From positions 507,764,263-507,828,262 of the forward strand of contig NC_058524.1 in assembly GCF_904849725.1 (NCBI RefSeq): a DNA stretch of 64,000 nucleotides, in the 5' to 3' direction. The position numbers were made by a program, and so were the translations under genes. This document shows positions 1 to 10,821 of the stretch, one piece after another; positions within the stretch are counted from its first letter, which is position 1; the number at the start of each line of letters is the position of its first letter. Source of the DNA: Hordeum vulgare subsp. vulgare (lineage: Eukaryota > Streptophyta > Magnoliopsida > Poales > Poaceae). A model generated the notes under the pieces. That model did not search any database. It had not been told where the DNA came from and saw nothing but the letters and a program-made list of their open reading frames with translations.

Positions 1-1066
1 CTCAAGCAAGCCCCTCGGCGTGGTATGATACATTGAAGGAATTCCTCATGAACAATGGCTTCAAACCTGGTTCACTCGATCCAACTCTTTTCACAAAATC
101 CTATGACAATGAACTATTTGTGTGTCAAATATATGTCGATGACATCATATTTGGTTGTATTGACAAACGTTACAGTGATGAATTTGCTTACATGATGAGT
201 GAACAATATCAGATGTTTGTGATGGGGGAGCTGAAATTCTTCTTAGGTCTTCAAACTCGTCAACAACGCAATGGCATCTTCATATCACATGAGAAATACC
301 TCAAAGATGTTCTAAGGAAATTCGACATGCATAAATGCAAAGGCGCCAAGCCTCCCATGCCTACCAACGGCCACCTCTGCACTGACGAAAATGGTAAAGA
401 ATTCGATCAGCAGGTATATCGCTCAATGATTGGCTCTTTACTGTATTTATGTGCATTTAGGCCAGATATAATGCTTAGCGTCTGCATGTGTGCACGTTTT
501 CAAGAAAAACCAAAGGAATCACACCATAAGGTTGTGAAGCATATTCTTCGATACTTAGCTCACACACCAACAATAGGATTATGGTACCCCAAGGGCTCAA
601 ATCTTCATATTGTGGGATATTCTGATTCTGACTATGTTGGTGACCGTGTGGATCGCAAGTCAACTTCTGGCACTTATCATTTCCTCGGAAGATCATTAGT
701 CTGCTGGTCCTCAAAGAAGCAGAAATGCGTTTCTCTCTCCACTGCCGAAGCTGAGTACATTGCTGCTAGATCATGTTGTGCTCAATTACTAAGGACTATG
801 GCAACAACATGAAGAACGTGCCTCTCTACTACGACAATGAGAATGCAATCAAGATTGCATACAACCCAGTACAACACTCGAAGACTAAGCACATCCAGAT
901 TCGTCATCATTTTCTTCGGGACCATGTCCTCGAGGGCAATATCATCATCGACCATGTGAAGACTGACGATCAACTAGTTGATATCTTCACTAAGCCCTTG
1001 GATGAGAGAAGGTTTTGCAAGTTGCCGTGTGAGCTAAATATCTTAGAATCTTCAAATGTTTTGTAA
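1..1066 (+). pseudogene. Ty1/copia Sirevirus pol, 3' part: reverse transcriptase and RNase H
   Basis: The frame is open from base 3, so the gene began left of the window. It copies retroelement RNA into cDNA (RT) and removes the RNA strand (RNase H). The RT active-site motif YVDDIIFG is visible near base 135, followed by FFLGLQ, the SLLYLCAFRPDI block and the CWSSKKQ...STAEAEYIAA start of copia RNase H. The frame stops at 812. The rest of RNase H continues from about 790 in another frame (DNENAIKIAYN, HHFLRDHV, DIFTKPL) and ends at 1064-1066. A short deletion with frameshift near 785-795 therefore breaks the gene; the residues normally between the AQLL block and LKDYG-like sequence are missing. 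A long non-pol region with polypurine motifs follows, which fits the Sirevirus lineage (Maximus-type in Triticeae). Lineage confidence is good; family name is a guess. Confidence 0.9.
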
Positions 1067-1398
1067 AAACATGCACACATCCTGACACTTATGCAAAATT
1101 GATGACTTAGATGTGCAACACACGGAGAATGGATTTTCTTCAATCAATGAAGAATATCTCTCTTAGTGTGAGGAAATTAATGAAGAATTTGGTTATCACG
1201 ACCCTACACCAATTGTACGCGGCGCCTGAAATCATCATTCTTATACGGTGGGTCACGCCACCAACCAACTTTAAAATTCTTCAAGTTGTTTTTCTTCAAA
1301 GTTGTTTTTCCTCAAAGTTGAAATTCATCAACCTGACGATTTGTCACAAAATCCTCAAGTTTTTCAAAATCTTCAAAACACTTGATGATTTTCATTTT

Positions 1399-1445
<47 letters not shown>

Positions 1446-1744
1446 TGTGATTTCAAAGTTCTCAACAGCATTGACTTATAGCTATTTCTTCAACTTGATA
1501 TTTCATCTAAGTGAATGTGATCGGACCCTACTCCCCTCTATGCTATACTCACCCAGTCTATTCAATTCTTTATATGCGTTCTACTTGAAACTTTGTTCAA
1601 AATCCTCACTGTGTCCTTGTCAGCTTAGGATTTTGCAACGAAATCCTCAAATCTTCAAAAATGATATTTATATTGTTGCATAGTAACTGAACCCCACTTC
1701 CCACGATCAGATAAGCACGATCCCCACCGCTTTAATCTCAGGCT
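1067..1744 (+). other. Spacer between Sirevirus pol and the internal promoter
   Basis: No supportable coding frame. It is rich in TTCTTCAA/CCTCAA-type words that are typical of this element's untranslated parts, and it contains the TA microsatellite listed separately. An open frame across the TA run (1111-1683) translates the microsatellite as alternating Tyr-Ile and is not credible. Confidence 0.6.
1401..1444. repeat. (TA)22 microsatellite
   Basis: An uninterrupted run of 22 TA dinucleotides inside the Sirevirus spacer. It is expected to be length-variable between accessions. Confidence 0.97.
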
Positions 1745-1827
1745 ACACGTGTCATGCGAAGACCAATGGGCAAGGGCAGTTCGGTCCGAAAGTATCGGTC
1801 GGACCGTTTTCACCTGAGCTATAAATA
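1745..1827 (+). promoter_or_regulatory. Candidate internal pol II promoter upstream of the env-position ORF
   Basis: Within 83 bases there is a palindromic G-box (ACACGTGT, 1745-1752), a CCAAT box (1763-1767), an imperfect inverted repeat (GGTCCG...CGGACC, about 1781-1805) and a strong TATA box (TATAAATA, 1820-1827). The spacing is that of a normal plant promoter, and a C/T-rich leader follows. The element's own LTR has the same TATAAATA at 7108-7115, so the internal site is additional. That it drives the downstream ORF is inference. Confidence 0.55.
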
Positions 1828-1849
1828 CGTCCTTACCCCTTCCGTCCAA

Positions 1850-2428
1850 ACTCTCGTTCTACCGTCCTTCTCTCCGCATCAAGCATAAAACCTAGCTCCA
1901 CCGCTAGCAATCTCCTCGCCGGCGAGGAATAGCTTCACTGCCTCGACCTCTCCGTCGCCGAACTCACGCCGGAAGCGGAACATCTACAGCCGCCGCCGCC
2001 ATAGCTGTCTTCTACCGCCAAGTTAGGGCTCAGCGGACTCGAACCGAAGAGCATCATACTGTTACTGCCTTTGTTCTTCGTGCTCGCCATATAGGGTAAA
2101 TAAAATCCTATTTTATTGTCCCATTCGATCTACTATTTTACCTTAGATTCGAGAAATCTGTTTTTCCTCAGTGTCTATCAGCCTCGCACACTCTATTCCT
2201 CAAACACTTAATGAATTTCACTAAGCCACTAAAATTCTTCACGTGATTTCTCAATTGTGCAAATTTTCGAATCTGCACAACTTTGGAACCCAAGATCAGA
2301 GTGCTTAGACAAATTCTTCAACCCACTGGTCAAATTCCTCAACTTTTAAATTTTCAATTTCTTCAAATCTGAGAACGCATATGACCTCTCCAAATTCCTC
2401 GCACCTATACTCTGTTCACAGGTACAAA
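1850..2428 (+). other. Predicted leader with intron of the env-position ORF
   Basis: Downstream of the internal TATA box the sequence is pyrimidine-rich and GC-rich (CCGCCGCCGCC near 1990), like a grass 5' leader. A donor-like ATAGG/GTAAAT lies at 2095/2096. A good acceptor (pyrimidine run ending TTCACAG) ends at 2421, only seven bases before the ATG at 2429. Removing 2096-2421 would join leader to coding sequence. The splice is predicted by eye only. Confidence 0.4.
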
Positions 2429-5400
2429 ATGTTAGCTAATGAATCACTAGGTTCTCATCAACTTAACTCATTTGCAGCGTTCCTCGAAGAAACTTTGCGA
2501 GTGTCATCAGAATCCTCAAGAGTGCAAATTACTCAGCAGAAGCCTGAGCTGAAGAAAATGGAAGATGACAGAAAGCAAAAGGGTGGCAAGAAACTTGAAC
2601 AGAACACTGCAGTTGATATCCCTGAGGATATATACCTTGACTATTGTACGCCAGATGAGCAAGAACCTATGGCGAAAAGGAAAATCAGGCTTCAAAGGAT
2701 AGAACGCAGGTGGACTAAGGAATGGAAGAATATTGCTTCGTCACTTCCAAGTATGCGAAGAAATTCACCCTCAAGCCACCTTGCAAAAGGCCTCCTCTTG
2801 GTGATCATCAAGTAGCACATCCCTCAAGCATCAAAATTGTTGATGATTTTCCTGAGGAGAAAGACAAACACTTGTCTAAGCTTCAGAACAAAGGAGAAGC
2901 TGGAGTTAGGAAATTCAATGAGGAATCTGTTGCTGCCACTGCAGCCACCTCTTCTCCTGCTGAAGCTTTTGGTACAGCTATTCCTCAAGTGAAGTCGGTG
3001 CCACATAAACCAAAGGCTTCAAATCCAAAAGAGCAATTGCTTCAGAAGGCTGCGCCTGCGCCAAAACCCTCAACAGCTACACAGGCTTCAAAGCCTGAAC
3101 ACAAGCAGATTATCAAGCAACAGCCTGCTCACTCCAGCTCCTCTGTACCATCTGCCACAAGCTCAGAGACAAAGTCTTCACCAACACCATTGAAGACTAA
3201 AATGAATGCTGAAGAGGCATCAAACCCAGCCCAAGCAAAGTCATCAGAGGCCCTTCTGCATCAGAAGGAAGTGATGAATTTGATGATGAAACTCTTCAAG
3301 CCATCATCAGAAACAAGCAGGAACGTGTCGCACAAGCCTCAGGCAGCGCTATTCCTCTTGCCGTGGAACCAAAGGTCGTGCTAGACTACATCAATGTATG
3401 GTATGATAATCAAAACACACCCATTGATGACTTGAAGCTTCCCCCACGTATCAGCCATATGGTGGCCACATTCATCAATGAGGCCAAATGGAAAGAGACG
3501 CAAGCCAAGCAAGCAAAGGCTGCAAAACTGAAGAAGGAGAAATTCCTCAGGAAGAATCTCCTCAACCTGTCGCCTGATGATCTTGTGTCTACCCAGGCTG
3601 AACTAAAGACTTTGACAGACAAGTACAGAAACTATCTTATCTTCAAAGTCTCAAGTTAAATTTCATCAAGTTTGCAACTAATGGAGCTGATGAATATAAC
3701 AAGAAGGCTGCTCCTCGAGCAAAACCAAAGCAGCCAGAGCCCAGCTATTCTGTTCAGCTGACTGAGGAAGATGAAGAAGAAGAAACTCCTGCTGAGGAAA
3801 TGCCTCAAGATAGTCGAGCTGATGAACCTATCATTGAGGACATACCTCAAAACACTCCAGCTGATGAATATGATCCAGCTGAAGAAAAAGCTTCAGTTGA
3901 GGAAACTGCCAGGACTAATAATGCACCAGCTCGTGAAGAGAAAATTCCTCCACCTCAATCCTCAAAGGTGAAGAAGATGGTTCCGTCTACATCAGACATG
4001 AAGAAAACCAAGGATGTTGAGAAAGAAGCGAAGAAAAGAAAAGCTTCTTTAACCCCAGAATCATCTGAGGCCAAGAGCCTCAAAACACTTGATGAAACTG
4101 CTCCAGTGGATGTTGTGTCTGTGAAGGTAGCTCCATCATATACTTTGATTCCCTTCTGAATTGACTATGCCATTCCTCAAGAAGATGAAGGAATTCTGAT
4201 TGATGAGGAAATGAAAGATGCTGATTCTGAAGAAATCATGGATGAGGAAATTCAAATTGATGATATTCCTCAGTCCTTCATTCCTCACAAGACGTCTGAT
4301 GAACCTGCTCAAGGATCAGCTGCAACAGATGAAGATTTTGCCTCCTCCTCCACCAAGAAAATTCCTCAAGCTGAGGAAAATCCTCATCCCGAGGAAAATC
4401 CTCAACCTGAGGAAAATCCTCAACCAGAGGAAAATCCTCAACCGGAAGAAAACACTCAACCTGAGGAACATGCTGAAGAAAATGCTCCTACACCCAATAT
4501 TGAAACTGCTATTGTTGTGGTCAACACTGAAACAACAATGATAGTATCTCCTCAAGAAAAGCAGCATAATCTTCAGCCAATGCAAAATCAGCCTTTTTCA
4601 AATAGGCCAAAGTTTCAAAAGGAAGATTTCTATGAAGAACGGATGTATTTCATCGGCGACAATCCATATGACAAGCTTTGCATCAGGCACATGAAGTTTT
4701 GGACAAGGACTCAGCTCAACTACTATGCATCTGTGCTCTGTGGAAGAAACAAAATATTTCAGCACACGCATATTCCTCATGTTGAGATGGAAGAAATTCC
4801 TTGCTTCGCCCCAGTCCTCAACGTTATTCATGAAGTCGGACTGCTGCCTCTCTGCACTGATGTGAGTGATTGGAATAGTGATATTGTTCTTTAATTTTAT
4901 GCTAGTTTGCACATCTCTGGAGACCCGAAGGATATCAACACTTGGGTGCTGGACTGGATGACTCAGCACACACATTACAAAGTTCCTTCCACTGAGTTGT
5001 TGCGAGTGCTTCCAGTTTCAATTCCCTCGGAACAAGTTGTGTTGATGTATGATAAACGGGAATTTCCCAACAAGCTGATGGAAGTCCTCATGAAGCCTTT
5101 GGCCAAGAATCAACCTCCAAGAATGACCTTTTTGGTTCAAGACTTGAAGTACGAACCAAGGACTGTCTACAGGATCCTGTGCAGTGTCATCGCTCCAATC
5201 AAAGGCCATGATGATGAAGAAGATGTCGTGGGCATCATGAAGAATATCCTCTTCAACATCATCCATGGCATACCAATAAACCTTCACGACTTCTTCCTGA
5301 GGACTCTGCCTGACAATGCTATGTCACCCTTCGACCTGAAGATTTACGCTCCATGCATCATGAAATTCATCAGACCCAGGTTAGGCATCAACTATCATGC

Positions 5401-6006
5401 TGATGTCAACAATCACATTGGCTATCTGCCTCCCATAGATTCAACAAGAAGACTTTTGAGCCTGTTGAAGGAAAAGGAAAATTTGTCATTCATGAAGGAA
5501 GTCGGCCCCTTGATGGCCAGTTTTGCAAACCAGAAACATATTCTTCATGGGATGACACTGAAACTCAGGACCCGCCTAGCCATGTTGCTCCAAGGATATT
5601 GACTAACAGAGAACTACTCCTCAGTCTTCATCAGAAGGTCGATCGCAATCACAAATGGGTCAAACCTCAATTCAGTGCCATTGTGAAAACCCTCAACGAG
5701 GCTCAGAATGCAGTGAAGAAAAATCACTACTATCTTCATGAGGTTTTTGATCGCACTTGGGACACTCTGGCTCATCTGAAGACTCAAGAAGAACTTGATG
5801 AATTGGAGTTTACTCAAGACTTCGACTAGTCGTGGCCTCCCAAGAAGAAAATCAAGCCAATTCCAGTTCCATACCTTGAGGACAGTTCCTTTTCTTCATT
5901 CCGCACTGCAGAATCTGATGAAGACCTAGAAGACACCGCCACTGGCCCAAGGAGGAAGCCCGTCGCCAAGAATCCTCACGCGTCTTCTTCATCAGCCCAA
6001 AATTGA
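2429..6006 (+). pseudogene. Decayed env-position ORF (ORF3) of a Sirevirus
   Basis: A long reading frame between pol and the 3' LTR, where Sireviruses carry an extra, often called env-like, gene of unproven function. I chose the ATG at 2429 because it follows the predicted splice acceptor. Coding passes through frames shifted near 2730, 3370, between 3660 and 3800, and again near 5510, with in-frame stops at 4157 (TGA), 4892 (TAA) and 5827 (TAG). Read past the last stop it continues to TGA at 6004-6006 and ends in a Lys/Pro-rich tail (PPKKKIKP) resembling a nuclear localisation signal. The N-terminal half is Lys/Glu/Ser/Pro-rich and low complexity, with a PQPEEN-type repeat at 4377-4470. The C-terminal half (about 4615-5830) is a globular-looking region seen in plant transposon-associated proteins of unknown function. 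I see no signal peptide or convincing membrane segment, so a true envelope role is not supported. Confidence 0.65.
4377..4470 (+). repeat. Short coding repeat (Pro-Gln-Pro-Glu-Glu-Asn type)
   Basis: About five copies of an 18-base unit built on AATCCTCAACCTGAGGAA, encoding ENPQPE-like repeats within the decayed ORF. Copies differ by one to three bases (for example CATCCC, CAACCA, CAACCG). Confidence 0.8.
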
Positions 6007-6056
6007 AAGTCTTCATGGGGCGTTAGTCCTCAGTTTTGTCCCTTTTCGTCACTTGA

Positions 6057-6534
6057 TGACAAAGGGGGAGAAATCTGAGAGTTAGTCTTCATGCGGGATA
6101 TATTTTGGGGCTTATGAACTTTATTAAGTTACAAACTCTTGGTTCTTCTGAAGTGCTTTATGTAATGAGTTCTAACTTCAGCTCGATGGTACTCTGACGC
6201 TTTTTGAACGTTTTTCTTTGCATGCTTATTCCTCAAAATATTAATGCACGCATGCTGAAATTCGTCAGATACCATTTCTCATCATGCATTCTCAAATTCT
6301 TCATATTATATGTCATATGTATGCATGATTTACAAGACTCAGGGGGAGATCTCCATGATATAAATCATCAATGTGCATTTGGTGTGAAAGCAAAATCCTC
6401 AAGATATGCACATCTTCAGGGGGAGTCTCTCTGTATCTTGATTTCCTATTACTCAAATGAGTATTTACACTTCATATTTTTATCCCCGTTGAAGACATAA
6501 CCTAATTGTCATCAAGCACCAAAAAGGGGGAGAT
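6057..6534 (+). promoter_or_regulatory. Four polypurine motifs upstream of the Sirevirus 3' LTR
   Basis: GGGGGAGA-type motifs occur at 6061-6071 (preceded by TGATGAC), 6341-6350, 6419-6426 and 6521-6533. The last abuts the LTR and is the likely primer for plus-strand cDNA synthesis. Repeated polypurine motifs in this position are an established hallmark of Sireviruses. The stretch 6007-6534 between them has no supportable gene. Confidence 0.85.
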
Positions 6535-7950
6535 TGTAAGTGCATGTAGTGCCCCTTAGTGATTTTGGTGGTTTGAAGACTTATAGGTTAAGTATCTAAT
6601 GTGTTCATGAGTGTACATAGGATATATAAGTCGCTGAGGAGTTTGAAATATACGATGAATATCGACCCCTAAAAATGTATATCTTCGGCTGAAGAAATTG
6701 GTCTTCTGACGAAGACTTTGATCGCGAAGAAATTGCGATGAAATTGATATTCCTCATGAAGATATTGAAGATGAGGAATTCGGTGTGTCCTGAAGAAAAA
6801 CGATCCGAAGACTTTGAAGCATGAAGATTTATTCTTTCTGTTTCATTTTCTTCACTCTTGAGTCATAGGAACACCGTACTGCTAAAGGGGGTCGAGGTAA
6901 CACTTCAGAATGAATTTCCTCATGATGATCAACCCACGCCTAATCCTACCAAAAGCCTCAAGTGAGGAATAAGAGAGACATGAGGACTCTCACAGTTGAG
7001 GGTCCCGACCGTTGCAGCAATTCGTGCCACATCACCGATCTTATCCACACCAACGGTCATAATATTTAAGGGCATTAATGTCAAATCATGTCGGGATGCT
7101 CCCACGCTATAAATAGCCGCCCCCCACAACCATTAGCTGGTTGACTGCTCTGCGAGAAACTGACACTTGTCATTTAGAGCAACCCAAATTCCTCAGAGTC
7201 ATCGAGAGTAAATCATTAGTGAGGAAATACCCCAAACACCAAACCACAAACCAAAAACCAAGTGATTGAGCATCACTGAAGAATTTCTTCCTGTGTGGAA
7301 CTGAAGCCATTCACCTATGAGGATTATGCATCCTCTAGACGGTTAGGCGTCATGGTCTAGAGCAATCTAGCAGTCAATTGTGGATCGCCGGGTGACCAAG
7401 TTTGTGAGGGTTTGGAAGTCTACCCTGAAGACTTGCCATGAGTGTTGGGTGAGGACTGTGTGTCCTTAGCTCAAGGAGATACGGTAGGGACTGTGTGTCC
7501 CGGGACTGTGTGTCATTTGGTTTCAATACCAAGCCGCTCCGAACCAGACGTGCGACTATCACACCAGTTGGAACTGGGTCATCAACAACTATCTTCACTC
7601 TGATCCGGGTTCTATTTCTTCAACTCTTTCAATTCCTCAATATTGTATGTTGAAGATTTTCATTGTCTCTGTTTGAAGAATTTGCTGAAGAGTTTCTCTG
7701 AATTTCCTCAACCTCCAATTCTTCACACTATTTAATCCTCACCTGCTACTCTATGCATGCGTACTGTGCAAACTATTTTTCATAATCCTCATCGAGGAAG
7801 TTGCTGAAGTATACGTTGCACCCCTGATCCTTTGTTCTTTCCGCTGCAAGTTAGTCATCGGTGAGAAATTTCCTCAAAAGGAATTTCCTCAGTGATGAAA
7901 TTCTAAAAATCTCCTATTCACCCCCCTCTAGTCGATATAACGCACTTTCA
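6535..7950 (+). mobile_element. 3' LTR of the Sirevirus
   Basis: Starts TGTAAGTGCATG directly after the polypurine tract AAAAAGGGGGAGAT and ends CGCACTTTCA, giving 1,416 bases with TG...CA ends. A TATA box (TATAAATA) lies at 7108-7115 in the expected U3 position. The 5' LTR is left of the window, so the two LTRs cannot be compared. The target duplication on this side would be AATGG (7951-7955). The short open frames inside (for example 7374-7598, minus strand) are chance. Confidence 0.88.
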
Positions 7951-8175
7951 AATGGCTACCTCTAGCCTCGCCTTATATAGAGGACGAGGGATATGGTTTA
8001 CAAGTTCCCTGACCAACCTTGCTTCGGGCGCATCTTGGCTTGCATGCCAAGGTGGACTTCTCACTCCAAGTTGGCCCCCTCGGCTACCTCCTAAAGGTGG
8101 TCCATCATCAGGCATCATGGGTCTTCAATACAGTGTTCCCCTACTTCCTTGTGTGATTTGGATCAATCCGATTTA
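7951..8175. other. Unassigned sequence
   Basis: Between the Sirevirus LTR and recognisable gypsy LTR sequence. A 74-codon frame (7952-8176) spans it, but composition and context give no support for a gene. It may be a diverged part of the same LTR as the next feature. Confidence 0.4.
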
Positions 8176-8637
8176 ATTTTCAGTGTGTTTGTTGGCACAT
8201 GATGACTTCTGAGCTTATGATTGTATTATACATTGAATTTATGTCAATCTTTCAAAGTTTTTTATTATTTCATTATATAGTTAATTAGCTATGTATCCTT
8301 TCTGATCTATTCGTCTTCTCTGGCCAATATTATTTGTAGATATTCAGTGGGAGTTCTGCGTATGGGTGTCTTCAGTATTACGATTATTTCTATATCCCGG
8401 TGACAGAATGGGGACAAGACACATATTTGTATTATTGCAACTGAGGATAAAATGACGGGGTTTCATCTTATTGCTATATTTCTTCTTGTCTATATTATGT
8501 CATCTTGCTTGTTGTGTTACTCTATTTCTTGCAAGCTTGATATTTTTACATGCATTCTGGATGGAGGTCTTGGTGTGGACTAATAGTAATAGATGTAGTT
8601 GGATTAAGAGACTACTTGTCACATACATAATGCATAT
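8176..8637 (+). mobile_element. Fragment of a + strand Athila-type gypsy LTR
   Basis: Aligns by eye, in the same orientation, with the LTR interior at about 18940-19330: shared blocks include the TTTCAGTGT...GATTTCTTAT-like stretch, CCCGGTGACAGAA..GGGG, GGGTTTCATC, ATGTCATCTTGCTT and ACTAATAGTAATAGATG. It is cut off at 8637 by the - strand LTR that follows, so it is the older host of that insertion. Divergence from the 18-19 kb copy is high. Confidence 0.7.
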
Positions 8638-10179
8638 TGCTACTTGCAAACTACAATGGGGTTTTTCCCGAAGAGGAGGAGTGATGGAGTATAGTAGAGA
8701 TTAGTATTTCCCTTAGTGAGAACCGAGATTATCAAACCAATAGGAGATCTCAGCAAACTATCATCATAGACACGTACACACACAAAACCAAATACTTGCA
8801 CCCAACGCGGGCAAAAGGGTTGTCAAGCCCCTTGAACTCGTTACTTGCAAGGATTAATTCTGATAGATAGATGATATAAATGACAAAACTAAATAAAGTG
8901 CAGTGAGGTAGATTGAGTTTTTAGCAATAGGATGAAACAGACCCGAGGGCTATAGCTTGCACTAGAAGCTTCTCGCTCGAACATAGCACATGGTGGGTAA
9001 ACAAATAAGTGTTGGGTAGCTGACAAAATAACGCATAGTTATGACATGTTATTCATGGCAATGATCATGTGTATATATGCATCATGTCCATAAACAAGTA
9101 GACCGAAACGATACTACACCTACTACTATTACTCCACTTGAAGAGTACTTCCATGCTTGCCTCTTTAGGTATTAAGTTAATGAAAACCAGATTAATGCTT
9201 GGACCAAGATGACATGATGTAGAAAAAGTAAGACAAGCAATATGTCCAGACACCGTCCAATCATCCTTAGTAAATACCTTTCTTGTTCCCTTCCGTCACT
9301 CAGATATAGACCACCATAAGATTGATTTCACTATAATACACTACTCCAACTAAAGATAAATCAACCTACTTCACCAAACTAGACGGATAGATCGGAGATA
9401 AATATGAAGCTATAATAATCATCCATAAACAAATTCATAGGATATTCATTTACTTTTAGTGAATAATCTGTCCATAAACAAACAATTCACTGGATCCCAA
9501 CAAACACACCGCAAAACAGGATTACATCGGATAGATCACCACCAGAATCATGGTCAACATTGTCTTCATGATCAGAGAGAGATAAGAAGCCATCTATGTA
9601 CTAGCTATGGATCTATAGGTATATGGTGGACTACTCACACATCATCATGGAGACAACAAGGTTCATGTAGATGGCCTTCATGTTCGATTCGCCCATCGAC
9701 AAGGCTCCGTAAAAGGCCTCCAAATGGGATCACGACGGAACACAGACTTGCGACAGCAGAAAAAATATTTTTGGATTATATTTATGACTTTCGGAATATT
9801 TCAGGATTTATAGAAGTGTAATTTGGTTAGGAGGACCTACGAGGGAGCACAAGCCCTATGGGCGCACCCTACTCCGAGGGCGCGCCCTATAAGATTTTCG
9901 CTCCCTGGCGTAGCATCTCGCCTCCTCCCAAAGCTATGTGCGCCCAGAATCTTGGAAAAATAACACCAAAAAGTTTCATCGTGTTTGGACTGTGTTTGGT
10001 ATTTGTGTTTTGCAGAAGTTGAAAACACGAAAAAAAACAGGAACTGTCACTCGGCAATAGGTTAATAGGTTAGTTCCCAAAATGGCATAAAATAGCATAT
10101 TATTGCATATAAAGTGTCCAAGGTTGATAATATAGTAGCATGGAACAATAAAAATTATTGGTACATTGGAGACGTATCA
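8638..10179 (-). mobile_element. LTR 'A' of a - strand Athila-type gypsy
   Basis: Read on the minus strand it starts TGATACGTCTCCAATG (ending at 10179) and ends near TTTGCAAGTAGCA (8638), 1,542 bases. It carries the block rich in TTTCCCTTAGTGAGAACC (8707-8730, plus sense) that also closes the + strand LTRs at 19.6 and 26.2 kb. A GC-rich self-complementary segment (GGGCGCACCC...GGGCGCGCCC) lies at about 9858-9888. As the lower-coordinate copy it is the 3' LTR. Confidence 0.75.
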
Positions 10180-10821
10180 CGATCCTAAAGCTTAATTCAT
10201 GCTCGTCCTTGAGTAGGTAAATGATAAAAAGGAATTTTTGATGTGACATGCTACCCAACATGTAATATCTTTTAGGTATGATCTTTTAGAAATGATCAAC
10301 TTATTGATATCAACATATTAATATCCAAAAAAAGAAGCATAATCATTCATATTCAAAATATATGATCCTTGAAGAATGTTATTCCCTACTCATTTTTTTC
10401 ATATTAGCATGGCATGACTCCGTCTTCACCTCATAAGTATAAATCATGAGCACCTCGGTGTCATTTCAGGCAACTAGATCGTACTTCTAACATGCTTCAG
10501 CATTTTCAACTCCACTCAATACATGAGTGTGAACTACGGAAGTAACATATGGGTGGAATAGAGTATGGTGGTAGAGATCAAAATGAGTCAAAGTGGAAAG
10601 GATTTCTTGCATCAATTAGGTGGATCAACGGGCTATGGAGATGCCCATCAATTGATATCAACGCGAGGAGTAGGGATTGCCATGCAACGGATGTACGAGA
10701 GCTATAAGTGTATCAAATCTCAAATGAAGCTTAGTGGCGGGAATATCCAAGAAAGTTCTATAAAAAGAATTCCCACTAGCATATGAAAATTATAACTCAG
10801 GAGACTCTCTATATGAAGAAC
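10180..10821 (-). mobile_element. Residual 3' internal sequence between two - strand LTRs
   Basis: Only 642 bases separate LTR A from LTR B. The content is the noncoding 3' internal region of an Athila-type element: it matches 12379-13085 block by block (GTGACATGCTACCCA, GATGCCCATCAATTGATATCAA, CTCTCTATATGAAGAAC). PBS, gag and pol are absent. The open frame at 10565-10786 has no family resemblance and is not called. Confidence 0.75.

Noticed and set aside
1111..1683. 190-codon frame across the TA microsatellite
   Set aside because: Its centre is poly Tyr-Ile from (TA)n, and both sides have untranslated-type composition.
4316..4585. Minus-strand frame in the env-position ORF
   Set aside because: Shadow of the Pro-Gln-Glu-Asn repeat; it reads as Leu/Arg/Phe repeats.
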